64,000 nt of DNA from the NCBI RefSeq assembly GCF_013166595.1, contig NZ_JABKKG010000001.1, forward strand, positions 1 to 64,000, in the 5' to 3' direction. Position 1 is the stretch's first letter; each line of letters begins with the position of its first letter. The position numbers and the translations under genes are program-made. Positions 1 to 8,258 of this stretch are shown piece after piece. The stretch is from Palleniella intestinalis. Lineage in GTDB: Bacteria > Bacteroidota > Bacteroidia > Bacteroidales > Bacteroidaceae. The notes under the pieces were generated by a model. That model worked only from the letters and a program-made list of their open reading frames with translations, made no database searches and was not told the DNA's origin.

Positions 1-1
1 G

Positions 2-121
2 GACATAAGCACTGTATCGGACAAGAAAATTGCTATGATACAGCACAAAATCAACAAGAGACCAAGGGAAAAACTGAAATTCTCTACGCCGGTAAGGGAG
101 TTTTTCAAATTCTTTATGTAA
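2..121 (+). CDS. IS30-family transposase, C-terminal fragment (5' end outside window)
   Basis: The second reading frame is open from the left edge to a TAA at 119-121 and gives about 39 residues. They include a KINKRPREKL-type stretch followed by STPVREFF, which resembles the C-terminal end of IS30-family integrases (a NxRPRKxL...TP signature). The catalytic DDE residues would lie upstream and are not visible. The following bases (about 120-170, with a TTGCACTTGCGGGTTGA segment) look like the right end of such an element, but the terminal inverted repeat cannot be confirmed without the left end. It could be an intact IS or a remnant. Confidence 0.7.
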   Translation, partial: DISTVSDKKIAMIQHKINKRPREKLKFSTPVREFFKFFM

Positions 122-300
122 CTTTGCAAAAACAATTGCACTTGCGGGTTGACTCTTTACAAAGCAATAAATGGCTGAGTTTTCTATAAAAATATCCAAA
201 ATAGTTGCGTACGTGAAATAAAAGAGGTAACTTTGCAAGACGATTGGAGAATTCATTCTAAATGCTGATAATAGAATTCTAACATACTAAATAATAGAAC
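122..300. other. IS right-end region and rfbC leader
   Basis: No gene is seen. The left part (to about 170) probably belongs to the IS30-type element. The rest is AT-rich and contains the rfbC promoter. A TAACTTTG box also occurs at 119-126 across the transposase stop, but it lacks a good -33 partner. Confidence 0.5.
205..235 (+). promoter_or_regulatory. rfbC promoter
   Basis: A TTG at 205-207 and a TAACTTTG box at 228-235 are separated by 20 nt, matching the Bacteroidetes housekeeping-sigma consensus (TTTG-N19-21-TAnnTTTG). The expected start lies near 242, giving a leader of about 60 nt. Confidence 0.7.
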
Positions 301-852
301 ATGGAATACAAAAAAACCGGAATAGAGGGAGTCTATATCATTCAGCCAAAAGTGTTTAACGACCAGCGCGGATATTTCTTTGAGTCATTCCGTCAGGCGG
401 ATTTTGACGCTAACATTGGAGGGCATACAGAGTTCATCCAAGACAACGAGTCGAAGTCAAGCTATGGCGTCCTCCGTGGCCTTCATTATCAAAAAGGCGA
501 ATTCTCGCAAGCAAAACTTGTCCGTGTGATAAAGGGCAGGGTGCTTGACGTTGCGGTTGACATCAGGAAAGGCTCGCCGACATTCGGAAAATATGTCATG
601 GTGGAACTTAGCGAGGACAACAAGACTCAGTTCTTTATTCCGAGGGGATTCGCCCACGGCTTCCTTGTGCTTAGCGATGAGGCTGTCTTCACTTATAAAG
701 TAGATAATGTATATGCTCCGCAGAGTGAGGCGAGCATCCGCTTTGATGACCCGGACATTAATATCAAGTGGCCGATAGACGCAAATGAAATCCTGACGAG
801 CGAGAAGGATATGAAGGCGAAGTGGCTGAAGGATGCCGAGGTCTTCGGGTAA
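301..852 (+). CDS. rfbC: dTDP-4-dehydrorhamnose 3,5-epimerase
   Basis: This cytosolic cupin-fold enzyme epimerises C3 and C5 of dTDP-4-keto-6-deoxyglucose, the third step of dTDP-L-rhamnose synthesis. The 183-residue length is standard. Visible family motifs are the N-terminal GVYIIQPKVFNDQRGYF with the ESF segment, the catalytic-His region GLHYQ (about residue 61), the VRVIKGRVLDVAVDIR strand, the IPRGFAHGF motif and the DPDINIKWP C-terminal signature. The other rfb genes (rfbA, rfbB, rfbD) are not in the window, so the gene is detached from a complete rhamnose operon here. Its upstream neighbour is the end of an IS30-type element, so it may have been separated from a cell-surface cluster, but the sequence does not prove this. 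Confidence 0.95.
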   Translation: MEYKKTGIEGVYIIQPKVFNDQRGYFFESFRQADFDANIGGHTEFIQDNESKSSYGVLRGLHYQKGEFSQAKLVRVIKGRVLDVAVDIRKGSPTFGKYVMVELSEDNKTQFFIPRGFAHGFLVLSDEAVFTYKVDNVYAPQSEASIRFDDPDINIKWPIDANEILTSEKDMKAKWLKDAEVFG

Positions 853-905
853 GAGGCTTGCCGTTTGCAGTGCGGTGTGAACGGCAGGTGTTGTTTGGAT
901 GATAA

Positions 906-1712
906 ATGGATTTTACTGCTGTGCGTAAGATATTCTTTTTTATGGCTTCCTGTTTGCTGTCTGTGTCATGTTATGATGCCGTCAGGGACAATACTGCCGT
1001 TCTTGAAGAAGACAAGGACGCGAAAGCTCTTCTGCAAGGCGTTTGGACTAACGGTGACGATGGTGAGGTGACGATGATGGTGAAAGGCGACAGTATCATC
1101 TATGCGGATTCCATGCTGTCTCCTGTCTATTTTGCCATTATAGGTGATACGCTGATGCTTCGCGGAAACACCGAGGCGCGTTATGCTATCACAAGGCATA
1201 CGGCTCACCTTTTCGATTTTGAGAACCGTAATGGTGATGCTGTGCATCTGTGCAAGTCGGACAATCCTTATGACAAATACATCTTTGACGGGAGGAAGCC
1301 TGTTGTGCTTAACCAGCATCGCCTGATAAAGCGTGACTCCATAGTAGGGGATGGTGAGGACAGGTATCATGTGTATACGCAAGTCAACCCTTCGACATAC
1401 AAGGTTGTCAGGACATCGTACAATGAGAATGGCATATTGGTGGAGAAAGTCTATTACGATAATGTCATTAATGTGTGTGTCTATAAAGGTGCGCAACGGC
1501 TTTTCTCTGCAGACGTGTATAAGCGTGATTTTGCAAAATATGTTCCGGAGTCATATCTCCGGCAGGCAGTGCTGAGTGATATTGGCATAGATGGGGTTTC
1601 AAACGGCAGTGTTGAGCTGACAGCCTCTGTCTGTGTGCCTGACTCGCCTACATCGTATAGGATAAAGATGATTGTTTCCAAGCAAGGGAAACTGACAATG
1701 AAAGTCCTTTGA
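906..1712 (+). CDS. lipoprotein of unknown function (DUF4738-like)
   Basis: The product is a 268-residue predicted lipoprotein. A charged N-terminus and a hydrophobic stretch lead into a lipobox with Cys at about residue 22 (LLSVSC). The mature part is beta-rich and has no catalytic motif I recognise. The central segment around NQHRLIKRDSIV and NPSTYKVVRTSYNENG resembles the Prevotella family called DUF4738, recognised from memory only. The start at 906 was chosen because it gives a complete signal sequence. It lies 53 nt after rfbC on the same strand, so co-transcription is possible. A strong hairpin terminator follows at 1747-1793. Function is unknown. Confidence 0.7.
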   Translation: MDFTAVRKIFFFMASCLLSVSCYDAVRDNTAVLEEDKDAKALLQGVWTNGDDGEVTMMVKGDSIIYADSMLSPVYFAIIGDTLMLRGNTEARYAITRHTAHLFDFENRNGDAVHLCKSDNPYDKYIFDGRKPVVLNQHRLIKRDSIVGDGEDRYHVYTQVNPSTYKVVRTSYNENGILVEKVYYDNVINVCVYKGAQRLFSADVYKRDFAKYVPESYLRQAVLSDIGIDGVSNGSVELTASVCVPDSPTSYRIKMIVSKQGKLTMKVL

Positions 1713-1746
1713 ACATGATTCTTGGCAATAATTTATGGTGTGATTG

Positions 1747-1793
1747 CAATAAAGCAGCAAAGGCTTCGAAAAGGAGCCTTTGCTGCTTTATTG
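1747..1793. terminator. bidirectional hairpin terminator
   Basis: A perfect 19-bp stem (1747-1765 with 1775-1793) encloses a 9-nt loop, with T-rich sequence on both sides. It lies between the plus-strand lipoprotein gene and the minus-strand structured RNA, so it can stop transcription from both sides. Confidence 0.9.
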
Positions 1794-1834
1794 TTTGAAC
1801 GGTTTGTTGAAAAAAGTCTGTGTGGAGTGAAAAA

Positions 1835-2066
1835 GGGTCATACTGTGATTGTGATGAAAACTCCTTATGTAGGTAGAGTGCCATGTATCTTTGTAATCCA
1901 CCGGCTCTGAAAATATGGCTTGGAGTAGGGCAGAGGTGAGGTTTGAAGGACAAGTCTCGACAGTGACCTCGCGATAACCTGCTCCGTTGTGGCCCGCCAT
2001 TGAGTACACGCGTTCTCAGTTTTCTTGAATTATTTGATGAGTTCCCCGATCTAACCAGTATGACCC
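1835..2066 (-). ncRNA. candidate structured small RNA, 6S-like
   Basis: No credible protein is encoded here. The segment is bounded by a perfect 11-bp inverted repeat (2056-2066 with 1835-1845) that would close a 232-nt RNA. On the minus strand the 3' arm is followed by five T (1834-1830). A near-ideal promoter (2072-2102) places the start at about 2066, exactly at the 5' arm. Inside, a long irregular hairpin can form from 1996-2000/1915-1919, 1978-1985/1922-1929 (8 bp) and 1966-1972/1936-1942 (7 bp), with unpaired internal regions. A closed terminal stem, large internal bubble and apical hairpin is the architecture of 6S RNA, which binds RNA polymerase. I see no RNase P, tmRNA or SRP core motif. 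The 6S identity is inference; existence of a transcript is better supported. Confidence 0.55.
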
Positions 2067-2071
2067 ATGTG

Positions 2072-2102
2072 CAAAATTACAACTTTTTTCTCTTATAGCA
2101 AA
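2072..2102 (-). promoter_or_regulatory. promoter of the structured RNA
   Basis: Read on the minus strand, TTTG (2102-2099) is followed after 19 nt by TAATTTTG (2079-2072). This is one of the best consensus promoters in the window. It points away from aspS, and the predicted start coincides with the RNA's closing stem. Confidence 0.75.
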
Positions 2103-2118
2103 TAAAAACAAGGGAAAT

Positions 2119-2150
2119 TTTGATTATTCCATAATTTTTTCTTAATTTTG
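2119..2150 (+). promoter_or_regulatory. aspS promoter
   Basis: TTTG (2119-2122) and TAATTTTG (2143-2150) are spaced by 20 nt. It is divergent from the structured-RNA promoter about 20-70 nt away, so the two may share local supercoiling. The leader to the aspS ATG is about 30 nt. Confidence 0.75.
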
Positions 2151-2187
2151 CATTCCGTAAACAAACATACATTATTTATATAGTAAG

Positions 2188-3945
2188 ATGTACAGAACAA
2201 ATACCTGCGGTGAACTCCGCATAGAGAATGTAGGTCAGACAGTGACTCTCGCCGGTTGGGTGCAGGGCGTGCACAATCTCGGTGCTTTGATTTTTGTTGA
2301 CCTCCGTGACCGATATGGCATTACGCAGCTTGCGTTCAGTGATGATGCTCCGGAGGAGCTCCGCCAGAAAGCCGGTCATCTTGGACGTGAGTATGTCGTT
2401 CAGGCGACAGGTGTTGTGGCAGAACGCTACTCCAAGAACTCCAAGATTGCGACAGGAGATATAGAGATAATAGTCTCCGAACTGAATATTGTAAGCGAGA
2501 GCCAGACTCCTCCTTTCACGATAGAAGACAATACTGACGGTGGCGATGAACTGCGAATGAAGTATCGTTACCTTGATTTGCGTCGCTCATGCGTCCGCAA
2601 GAATCTCGAATTGCGTCACCGCATGGCGATACTTATACGCAATTTCCTTGACTCACGTGACTTTATCGAGGTTGAGACACCTATTCTGATCGGTTCCACT
2701 CCTGAAGGGGCGCGCGACTTCGTTGTGCCTTCACGCATGAATCCGGGACAGTTCTACGCTCTCCCACAGTCTCCGCAGACTTTGAAGCAGTTGCTCATGG
2801 TGTCCGGGTTTGACCGTTATTTCCAGATTGCGAAATGCTTCCGTGATGAAGACTTGCGTGCTGACCGCCAGCCGGAGTTCACACAGATTGACTGTGAAAT
2901 GTCCTTCGTTGACCAGGACGATGTCATAGCAATCTTTGAGGATATGGCGCGCTCACTGTTCAAGGAAATCAGAGGCGTGGAACTTCCTGCAAAGCTGCGT
3001 CAGATGACTTGGAAGGAGGCGATGGAAAAATATGGCTCTGACAAGCCTGACCTTCGTTTCGGAATGGAGTTCCGGGAACTGAAGGAGGTTTTCCCGGCAG
3101 GACAGTTTGCGGTGTTTGACTCCGCTAACTATGTTGGCGGTATTGTTGCTGATGGCTGTGCAACCTACACTCGCAAGCAGCTTGACCAGTTGACTGATTT
3201 TGTGAAATCACAGCAGGTTGGTGCAAAAGGACTGGTGTACATAAAGCTGAATGCCGATGGTACGATAAAGTCATCCATAGATAAGTTCTATACTCCGGAA
3301 CAGTTGCAGGCTGTTGCTGACAAGTGTGGAGCAAAGAAAGGCGATTTGATTCTTATCCTTAGTGGTGAGCAGCCTAACAAGACACGTGTGCAGCTGTGCG
3401 CTTTGCGTCTTGAGATGGGCAAGCGCCTTGGACTGATGGACAAGGACAAGTTCGAGTGCCTCTGGATCATAGACTTCCCTCTGTTTGAATGGAGTGAGGA
3501 GGAGCAGCGTCTGATGTCTACTCACCATCCGTTCACTATGCCTAATCCGGATGACATTCCATTGCTTGACACTGACCCTGCAAAGGTTCGTGCAAAGGCG
3601 TACGACTTTGTATGCAACGGTGTGGAAGTCGGTGGCGGCTCACTCCGTATTCATGACGGCAAGCTGCAGGCAAAGATGTTCGAAGTGCTTGGGTTCACTC
3701 CTGAGAAAGCAATGCAGCAGTTCGGTTTCCTCATCAACGCATTTAAGTACGGTGCTCCTCCACATGCAGGACTCGCATTCGGCTTTGACCGTTTCGTAAG
3801 TCTTATGGCAGGCTTGGACTCCATACGTGATGTCATTGCATTCCCTAAGAACAACAGTGGGCGCGATGTAATGCTTGACGCACCTGGAACTCTTGACCAG
3901 AAGCAGCTTGATGAGTTGCAACTGAAATTGGACTTGAAGGATTGA
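2188..3945 (+). CDS. aspS: aspartate--tRNA ligase
   Basis: This cytosolic class II synthetase charges tRNA-Asp. The 585-residue length matches the bacterial type. The first ~105 residues form the OB-fold anticodon-binding domain ([22 protein letters not shown]). The catalytic core has motif 1 (FIEVETPIL), the SPQ stretch before motif 2, motif 2 ([18 protein letters not shown]) and motif 3 near the C-terminus ([12 protein letters not shown]). A GAD insertion domain, characteristic of bacterial AspRS, lies between. The protein looks complete. Without seeing the rest of the genome I cannot say whether it is discriminating or also mischarges tRNA-Asn. Confidence 0.98.
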   Translation: MYRTNTCGELRIENVGQTVTLAGWVQGVHNLGALIFVDLRDRYGITQLAFSDDAPEELRQKAGHLGREYVVQATGVVAERYSKNSKIATGDIEIIVSELNIVSESQTPPFTIEDNTDGGDELRMKYRYLDLRRSCVRKNLELRHRMAILIRNFLDSRDFIEVETPILIGSTPEGARDFVVPSRMNPGQFYALPQSPQTLKQLLMVSGFDRYFQIAKCFRDEDLRADRQPEFTQIDCEMSFVDQDDVIAIFEDMARSLFKEIRGVELPAKLRQMTWKEAMEKYGSDKPDLRFGMEFRELKEVFPAGQFAVFDSANYVGGIVADGCATYTRKQLDQLTDFVKSQQVGAKGLVYIKLNADGTIKSSIDKFYTPEQLQAVADKCGAKKGDLILILSGEQPNKTRVQLCALRLEMGKRLGLMDKDKFECLWIIDFPLFEWSEEEQRLMSTHHPFTMPNPDDIPLLDTDPAKVRAKAYDFVCNGVEVGGGSLRIHDGKLQAKMFEVLGFTPEKAMQQFGFLINAFKYGAPPHAGLAFGFDRFVSLMAGLDSIRDVIAFPKNNSGRDVMLDAPGTLDQKQLDELQLKLDLKD

Positions 3946-4045
3946 ATCCTTGATGTTTAGTCGTCGTGGACTTTGATGTTTGTCAATAAAAGTGCGTGTC
4001 TGTTGTCAAAATGGCGTAAATGCTTGAAATATCGTGCGATTCTTG

Positions 4046-4076
4046 TTGCTCATGTCGAAAATAATGTTTACTTTTG
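4046..4076 (+). promoter_or_regulatory. promoter of the winged-helix gene
   Basis: TTG (4046-4048) and TACTTTTG (4069-4076) are spaced by 20 nt, and the start codon lies about 40 nt downstream of the expected start site. Confidence 0.65.
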
Positions 4077-4122
4077 CATCATAATTACGAAAAGAGACTT
4101 ATATTTTTTCAGGTAAATAATT

Positions 4123-4443
4123 ATGGCAGAAAAGAAAACAGCTACTGTAACAACAAAGGCAGCAGCAACAAAGGTGGCGAAAGCTGCACCAGTGAAAAAG
4201 GCTTGTACAACAAAGAAAACTTGTGCAACCAAGACAGCCAAGGCTGTTGACATGGCAGTTGAGAATATAGGCTTCCGTGCAGGTGATGTTTATCAGACAC
4301 TCGCAAGTGAGGCACAGCCAATGACAGTGGCAGAGATAGCAAAGGCTGCAAACATCAGTGAGACAGAAGTGCTCATGGGAGCCGGCTGGTTGATGAAAGA
4401 AGGTAAGGTTGCTGCAGAAGCAGACAAACTCATCCTTGCTTAA
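4123..4443 (+). CDS. winged-helix protein with Lys/Ala-rich tail (DUF2582-type)
   Basis: The product has 106 residues in two parts. Residues 1 to about 43 are a low-complexity Lys/Ala/Thr tail with repeated AAATK/KKA steps, strongly basic like histone H1 or HU-type tails. Residues about 48-106 form a compact winged-helix domain (FRAGDVYQTL, MTVAEIAKAANISETEV, GWLMKEGKV), similar to the Bacteroidetes DUF2582 winged-HTH family. It has its own promoter and terminator and is therefore monocistronic. A nucleic-acid-binding role is likely from the fold and charge, but the target is unknown. Confidence 0.8.
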   Translation: MAEKKTATVTTKAAATKVAKAAPVKKACTTKKTCATKTAKAVDMAVENIGFRAGDVYQTLASEAQPMTVAEIAKAANISETEVLMGAGWLMKEGKVAAEADKLILA

Positions 4444-4501
4444 TCAAGAAAAGGCTCATCAATAAGGAGTCGTTTTCTGAAATATCTCACTCTTAATAAA
4501 C

Positions 4502-4547
4502 AAAGGAATTCTACCGGTCCATTATAAGGCAGGCAGAATTCCTTTTT
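4502..4547 (+). terminator. terminator after the winged-helix gene
   Basis: An 11-bp stem (4502-4512 with 4535-4545) is followed by a run of five T. Confidence 0.85.
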
Positions 4548-4637
4548 GCTCTTTTAGAGGAAGGTTGCTTTTGTGCAAAAGTATGCTTTTCTCCTGATTA
4601 GATACAACGAAAGTAATAAAAAAGATTCACGCATCAT

Positions 4638-4994
4638 TTGGCAGATTACAGTAAGGACATAACAGAATTGTTGTTGAGGATTCCTGACGGATTGCCGTTA
4701 AGGAAGATTGTGCGGCATGTATACAATGCCCACAATACGTTCTTTGAGACAATATCCATGGAGGAAGTCAGTCGTGATGTAGCCTCCTATCTTCAGCGAC
4801 GGAGTAAGACTCCCGGGTCTCTTATCGAACGTGTGGGAGCGCGCGGTTTTTACCGCCTGAATCCTGATTCCGGAGAGTCCAGGCAACTGATGCTTCAATT
4901 TAGGGAGCAGGAAGAAGAAAATGCGGTGGAGCAGCATGAGGAGGAACAGAAGGGGGCGCCCGGTCTTTTTGATGATTTCTTCGACAGCCTGTAA
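4638..4994 (+). CDS. conserved hypothetical protein, possible HTH fold
   Basis: This 118-residue protein appears to start at TTG (4638); no ATG lies nearby in frame. Residues 1-80 are predicted mostly helical with a wing-like GARGFYRLN segment, reminiscent of small winged-helix domains. The C-terminus is acidic and Glu/Gln-rich and ends in LFDDFFDSL, an aromatic/acidic tail of the kind used for docking to other proteins. I do not recognise a named family. It lies 73 nt before the mannose-1-phosphate guanylyltransferase gene, on the same strand and with no terminator between, so the two are probably co-transcribed. Confidence 0.65.
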   Translation: MADYSKDITELLLRIPDGLPLRKIVRHVYNAHNTFFETISMEEVSRDVASYLQRRSKTPGSLIERVGARGFYRLNPDSGESRQLMLQFREQEEENAVEQHEEEQKGAPGLFDDFFDSL

Positions 4995-5067
4995 TTGTCT
5001 GATGCAGAAAAGGGTATGCGCTGATGATGCAGTAATACGGTAATAATTTTAATCCCCTGATATATTT

Positions 5068-6123
5068 ATGAAGAATAATAACCTCGTGATTATGGCGGGT
5101 GGCGTAGGCAGCCGCTTTTGGCCAATGAGTACAGAAGAGACACCAAAGCAGTTCATTGATGTGCTTGGTGTAGGAAAGTCGTTGTTGCAGCTGACAATGC
5201 AGCGTTTCGCAGGAATCTGTGCCCCGGAAAATGTATGGGTAGTCACAAATGCTGCTTATGTGGAGAAAGTTCATGAGCAGTTGCCTGAGATTCCACGTGA
5301 GAATATTCTCAGTGAACCTTGCCGCCGCAATACAGCTCCATGTATTTGTTATGTCAGCTGGCGCATAAAGTCAAAGAATCCGAATGCCAATATTGTTGTG
5401 ACACCGAGTGACCATATCGTTACAGACACACAGGAGTTCCAGCGCGTGATAAAGTCTGCTTTACAGTTCACAAGTGAGAGCGATGCCATTGTCACTCTTG
5501 GAATGAAGCCGACACGTCCGGAGACCGGCTATGGGTACATACAGGCGGACCTTGCTTCAAACACTCTGCGCAACAAGGAAATCTTTGCCGTCGAGCAGTT
5601 CCGTGAGAAGCCTGACCTTGAGACAGCCAAGGAGTATGTCAAGCAGAACAACTATTTCTGGAATGCAGGAATCTTTGTGTGGAGCGTCTCAACCATTGTC
5701 AATGCCTTCCGCCTTTACGCTCCTACGATAAACCGTATATTCGAGAATTTGGAGAGCGTTTATGGCACACCCGAGGAGCAGGCTATGATAGACAAAGTTT
5801 ATCCGGAGTGCGAGAGTATCTCTGTGGACTATGCCATTATGGAAAATGCAGAGGCAATATATGTCCAGCCTTCTGATTTCGGTTGGAGTGACCTTGGCAC
5901 ATGGGGTTCGTTGTGGACTCTTGTCAAGCATGATGTCAATGGCAACGGATGCATCGGCAACAATGTGCGTATGATTGATTCTCATGACTGCATTGTGCAT
6001 ACAACGGAGGAGAAGCAGGTTGTCATACAGGGACTTGACGGCTACATTGTAGCAGAGAAAGACGATACATTGTTGATATGTAAATTGTCGGAAGAGCAGC
6101 GTATAAAGAACTTCCACGATTGA
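5068..6123 (+). CDS. manC: mannose-1-phosphate guanylyltransferase
   Basis: The enzyme makes GDP-mannose from mannose-1-phosphate and GTP, a cytosolic precursor step for fucose- and mannose-containing surface glycans. The 351-residue protein holds only the nucleotidyltransferase domain. It has the N-terminal signature VIMAGGVGSRFWPMS, the TPKQF motif, the VTPSDH metal/nucleotide loop, and the FREKP...WNAGIFVW substrate-binding stretch. The C-terminal isomerase domain of bifunctional ManC is absent. The separate isomerase is supplied by manA at 12858 in this window. A strong terminator follows. Confidence 0.92.
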   Translation: MKNNNLVIMAGGVGSRFWPMSTEETPKQFIDVLGVGKSLLQLTMQRFAGICAPENVWVVTNAAYVEKVHEQLPEIPRENILSEPCRRNTAPCICYVSWRIKSKNPNANIVVTPSDHIVTDTQEFQRVIKSALQFTSESDAIVTLGMKPTRPETGYGYIQADLASNTLRNKEIFAVEQFREKPDLETAKEYVKQNNYFWNAGIFVWSVSTIVNAFRLYAPTINRIFENLESVYGTPEEQAMIDKVYPECESISVDYAIMENAEAIYVQPSDFGWSDLGTWGSLWTLVKHDVNGNGCIGNNVRMIDSHDCIVHTTEEKQVVIQGLDGYIVAEKDDTLLICKLSEEQRIKNFHD

Positions 6124-6156
6124 TAAAGGCCAGCTTTGTATATGGACAACATAAAT

Positions 6157-6190
6157 TACGGCAGGTATTCATGTTTGAATGCCTGCCGTA
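6157..6190. terminator. convergent terminator between manC and radA
   Basis: A 14-bp stem (6157-6170 with 6177-6190, one G-T pair) encloses a 6-nt loop between the two converging genes. It is followed by T-rich sequence on the plus strand. Confidence 0.85.
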
Positions 6191-6246
6191 GTTGGTTTTG
6201 TTTGTATGTATGTTGTTTTCCGGAAAATTTTCTTGGAATTATTTGA

Positions 6247-7623
6247 TTATCCGAACAGTAGTTTGAGGGCTTCCTCCACTCTTCTTACGGGATGGATGCT
6301 GATGTGGAATCGCTTTAAGTCTATGCCTGCGGTGTTGTGTTTCGGAATGATGATGTCTGTGAATCCGAGTTTTTCTGCCTCGGCGATCCTTTGTTCTATG
6401 CGGTTTACGGGGCGCACCTCTCCCGACAGTCCGACTTCGCCGCACATGCACCAGCCGGCTTCGACGGGGATGTCGATGTTGCTTGAGATGACGGCGGCAA
6501 GGATGGAGAGATCCATTGCCATGTCCGTGACGCGTAGTCCGCCGGCGATGTTTATGAAGACATCCTTCTGTATCAGTTTGAATCCCACGCGTTTCTCGAG
6601 CACGGCGAGCAGCATGTTCAGCCGTCGCTGGTCGAATCCTGTTGCCGAACGTTGCGGAGTGCCGTAGGCTGCTGTGGAGACAAGAGCCTGTGTCTCAACA
6701 AGGAATGGGCGCACACCTTCTATTGCAGCCGAGATGGCAAGTCCCGACATGCCATCCCGGTCTTGTGTGAGGAGGAGTTCGGATGGGTTTTCCACTTGCC
6801 GGAGTCCAGTCTGCTGCATTTCATAGATGCCGAGTTCGGATGTTGAGCCGAAGCGGTTTTTTATGGAGCGGAGGATGCGGTACATGTGATGTTGGTCACC
6901 TTCAAACTGTATGACAGTGTCGACGATGTGTTCAAGGATTTTTGGTCCGGCAATGGCTCCGTCTTTTGTGATGTGTCCGATGAGGATTATTGGTGTGCTG
7001 CTTGTTTTCGCGTATCTCAGCAATGCTGCTGCGCATTCGCGCACTTGTGTGAGGGAGCCTGGCGAACTGTCTACTGTGTCTGTGGCGATGGTCTGTATGG
7101 AGTCGATGATGACAAGCTGGGGGTGAATGTCATTCATGAGATTAAGGATGTTCTCCAATGAGTTCTCGCATATGACATCTATGTTGTCGTTGTTTGCACT
7201 GCTTCCCTTGCTTAAACGCTCCGCACGCATCTTTAGCTGGTGCGCACTTTCCTCTCCGCTGACGTAAAGTATGCGTATGTCGCTGATGTTGAGTATTGTC
7301 TGTAATGTCAGCGTTGATTTTCCGATGCCGGGTTCGCCTCCAAGCAGCACGATGCTTCCTTTTACGAGTCCTCCTCCGAGCACACGGTTGAGTTCATTGT
7401 CGTGCATGTCGAGCCGCGGTTCGTCTTTTGTTGCTATGTCACGCAGTTTGTGTGATGTCGGAGTGTTTTTCTGCCCGATACTTAAAGAACTCTTTGCGGA
7501 GTTGCCTGCGATACGTATCTCGCGGAATGTGTTCCACTGTCCGCAACTTGGGCATTTGCCAAGCCATTTTGATGATTCCTGTCCGCAGTTGGAGCAGACA
7601 TAAGCTGTTTTGTCTTTTGCCAT
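6247..7623 (-). CDS. radA: DNA repair protein RadA (Sms)
   Basis: RadA is a RecA-like hexameric helicase that promotes branch migration in recombinational repair. The 458-residue protein (start at 7623) has, in order, the four-cysteine zinc finger (CSNCG...CPSCG), Walker A (GGEPGIGKST), the RadA-specific KNRFG motif, and a C-terminal Lon-protease-like domain. A longer in-frame start exists at 7662, but 7623 is preferred. That ATG shares its A with the nth stop codon (TAATG), and the protein then begins directly before the zinc finger. It is the last gene of a four-gene operon. Confidence 0.97.
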   Translation of the reverse strand: MAKDKTAYVCSNCGQESSKWLGKCPSCGQWNTFREIRIAGNSAKSSLSIGQKNTPTSHKLRDIATKDEPRLDMHDNELNRVLGGGLVKGSIVLLGGEPGIGKSTLTLQTILNISDIRILYVSGEESAHQLKMRAERLSKGSSANNDNIDVICENSLENILNLMNDIHPQLVIIDSIQTIATDTVDSSPGSLTQVRECAAALLRYAKTSSTPIILIGHITKDGAIAGPKILEHIVDTVIQFEGDQHHMYRILRSIKNRFGSTSELGIYEMQQTGLRQVENPSELLLTQDRDGMSGLAISAAIEGVRPFLVETQALVSTAAYGTPQRSATGFDQRRLNMLLAVLEKRVGFKLIQKDVFINIAGGLRVTDMAMDLSILAAVISSNIDIPVEAGWCMCGEVGLSGEVRPVNRIEQRIAEAEKLGFTDIIIPKHNTAGIDLKRFHISIHPVRRVEEALKLLFG

Positions 7624-8258
7624 TATTTGTTTTTGGAAGGACATAATTCTGATATCGGGCATTTATTGCAATGCGCTTTTCTTGCTGTGCAGATGTATCT
7701 GCCATGGAGAAGTATCCAATGGTGGGCGCGGGACAAGAGTTCTGCCGGAATGAGTTTCACAAGTTCGCGTTCCACCTTCTCCGGAGTGTCGGCTTTTTTC
7801 GTTGCAAGCCCGAGTCTGTGGCTTACGCGGAATACATGTGTGTCGACCGGCATTGCAGCTTGGTCGAATGCGACGGCAAGCATCACATTTGCAGTCTTCC
7901 TTCCGACTCCGGGGAGCGAGACCAAAGCGTCGAAATCATGTGGCACCTCACCGTCAAATTCCGTGACAAGTTTTCTTGCAAGTTGCACAAGATGAAGAGA
8001 TTTCGCATTAGGATAACTTACGCTTGATATATATGCAAGTATGTCCTCTGCTTCGGCTTTCGCCATTTCCTGTGGTGTGGGGAAATGCTTGAACAGTGCA
8101 GGTGTCACCATATTCACGCGTTTGTCGGTGCACTGTGCACTTAGAACGACAGCGCACAGCAACTGGAATACCGAGCCGAACTCCAGTTCGGTGGTGATTT
8201 CCGGTTGCTGTGCGTGGAAATATTCAAGTATGCGTTCTGTACGCTCCTTCTTTGTCAT
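7623..8258 (-). CDS. nth: endonuclease III
   Basis: This base-excision repair glycosylase/AP lyase removes oxidised pyrimidines. The 211-residue length is standard. The helix-hairpin-helix with the catalytic Lys is seen as LPGVGRKTA, the catalytic Asp as VDTHVFRV, and the [4Fe-4S] loop as C-x6-C-x2-C-x5-C near the C-terminus (CTARKAHCNKCPISELC). The start ATG overlaps the stop of the Skp-like gene and the stop overlaps the radA start, both as TAATG. This implies translational coupling of the three genes. Confidence 0.97.
   Translation of the reverse strand: MTKKERTERILEYFHAQQPEITTELEFGSVFQLLCAVVLSAQCTDKRVNMVTPALFKHFPTPQEMAKAEAEDILAYISSVSYPNAKSLHLVQLARKLVTEFDGEVPHDFDALVSLPGVGRKTANVMLAVAFDQAAMPVDTHVFRVSHRLGLATKKADTPEKVERELVKLIPAELLSRAHHWILLHGRYICTARKAHCNKCPISELCPSKNK

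Noticed and set aside
1788..2009. Minus-strand 73-residue open frame
   Set aside because: It lies within the inverted-repeat-closed RNA candidate, has no plausible protein features and is better explained as an RNA gene.
6179..6667. Plus-strand 162-residue open frame
   Set aside because: It is antisense to radA, whose motifs are unmistakable.
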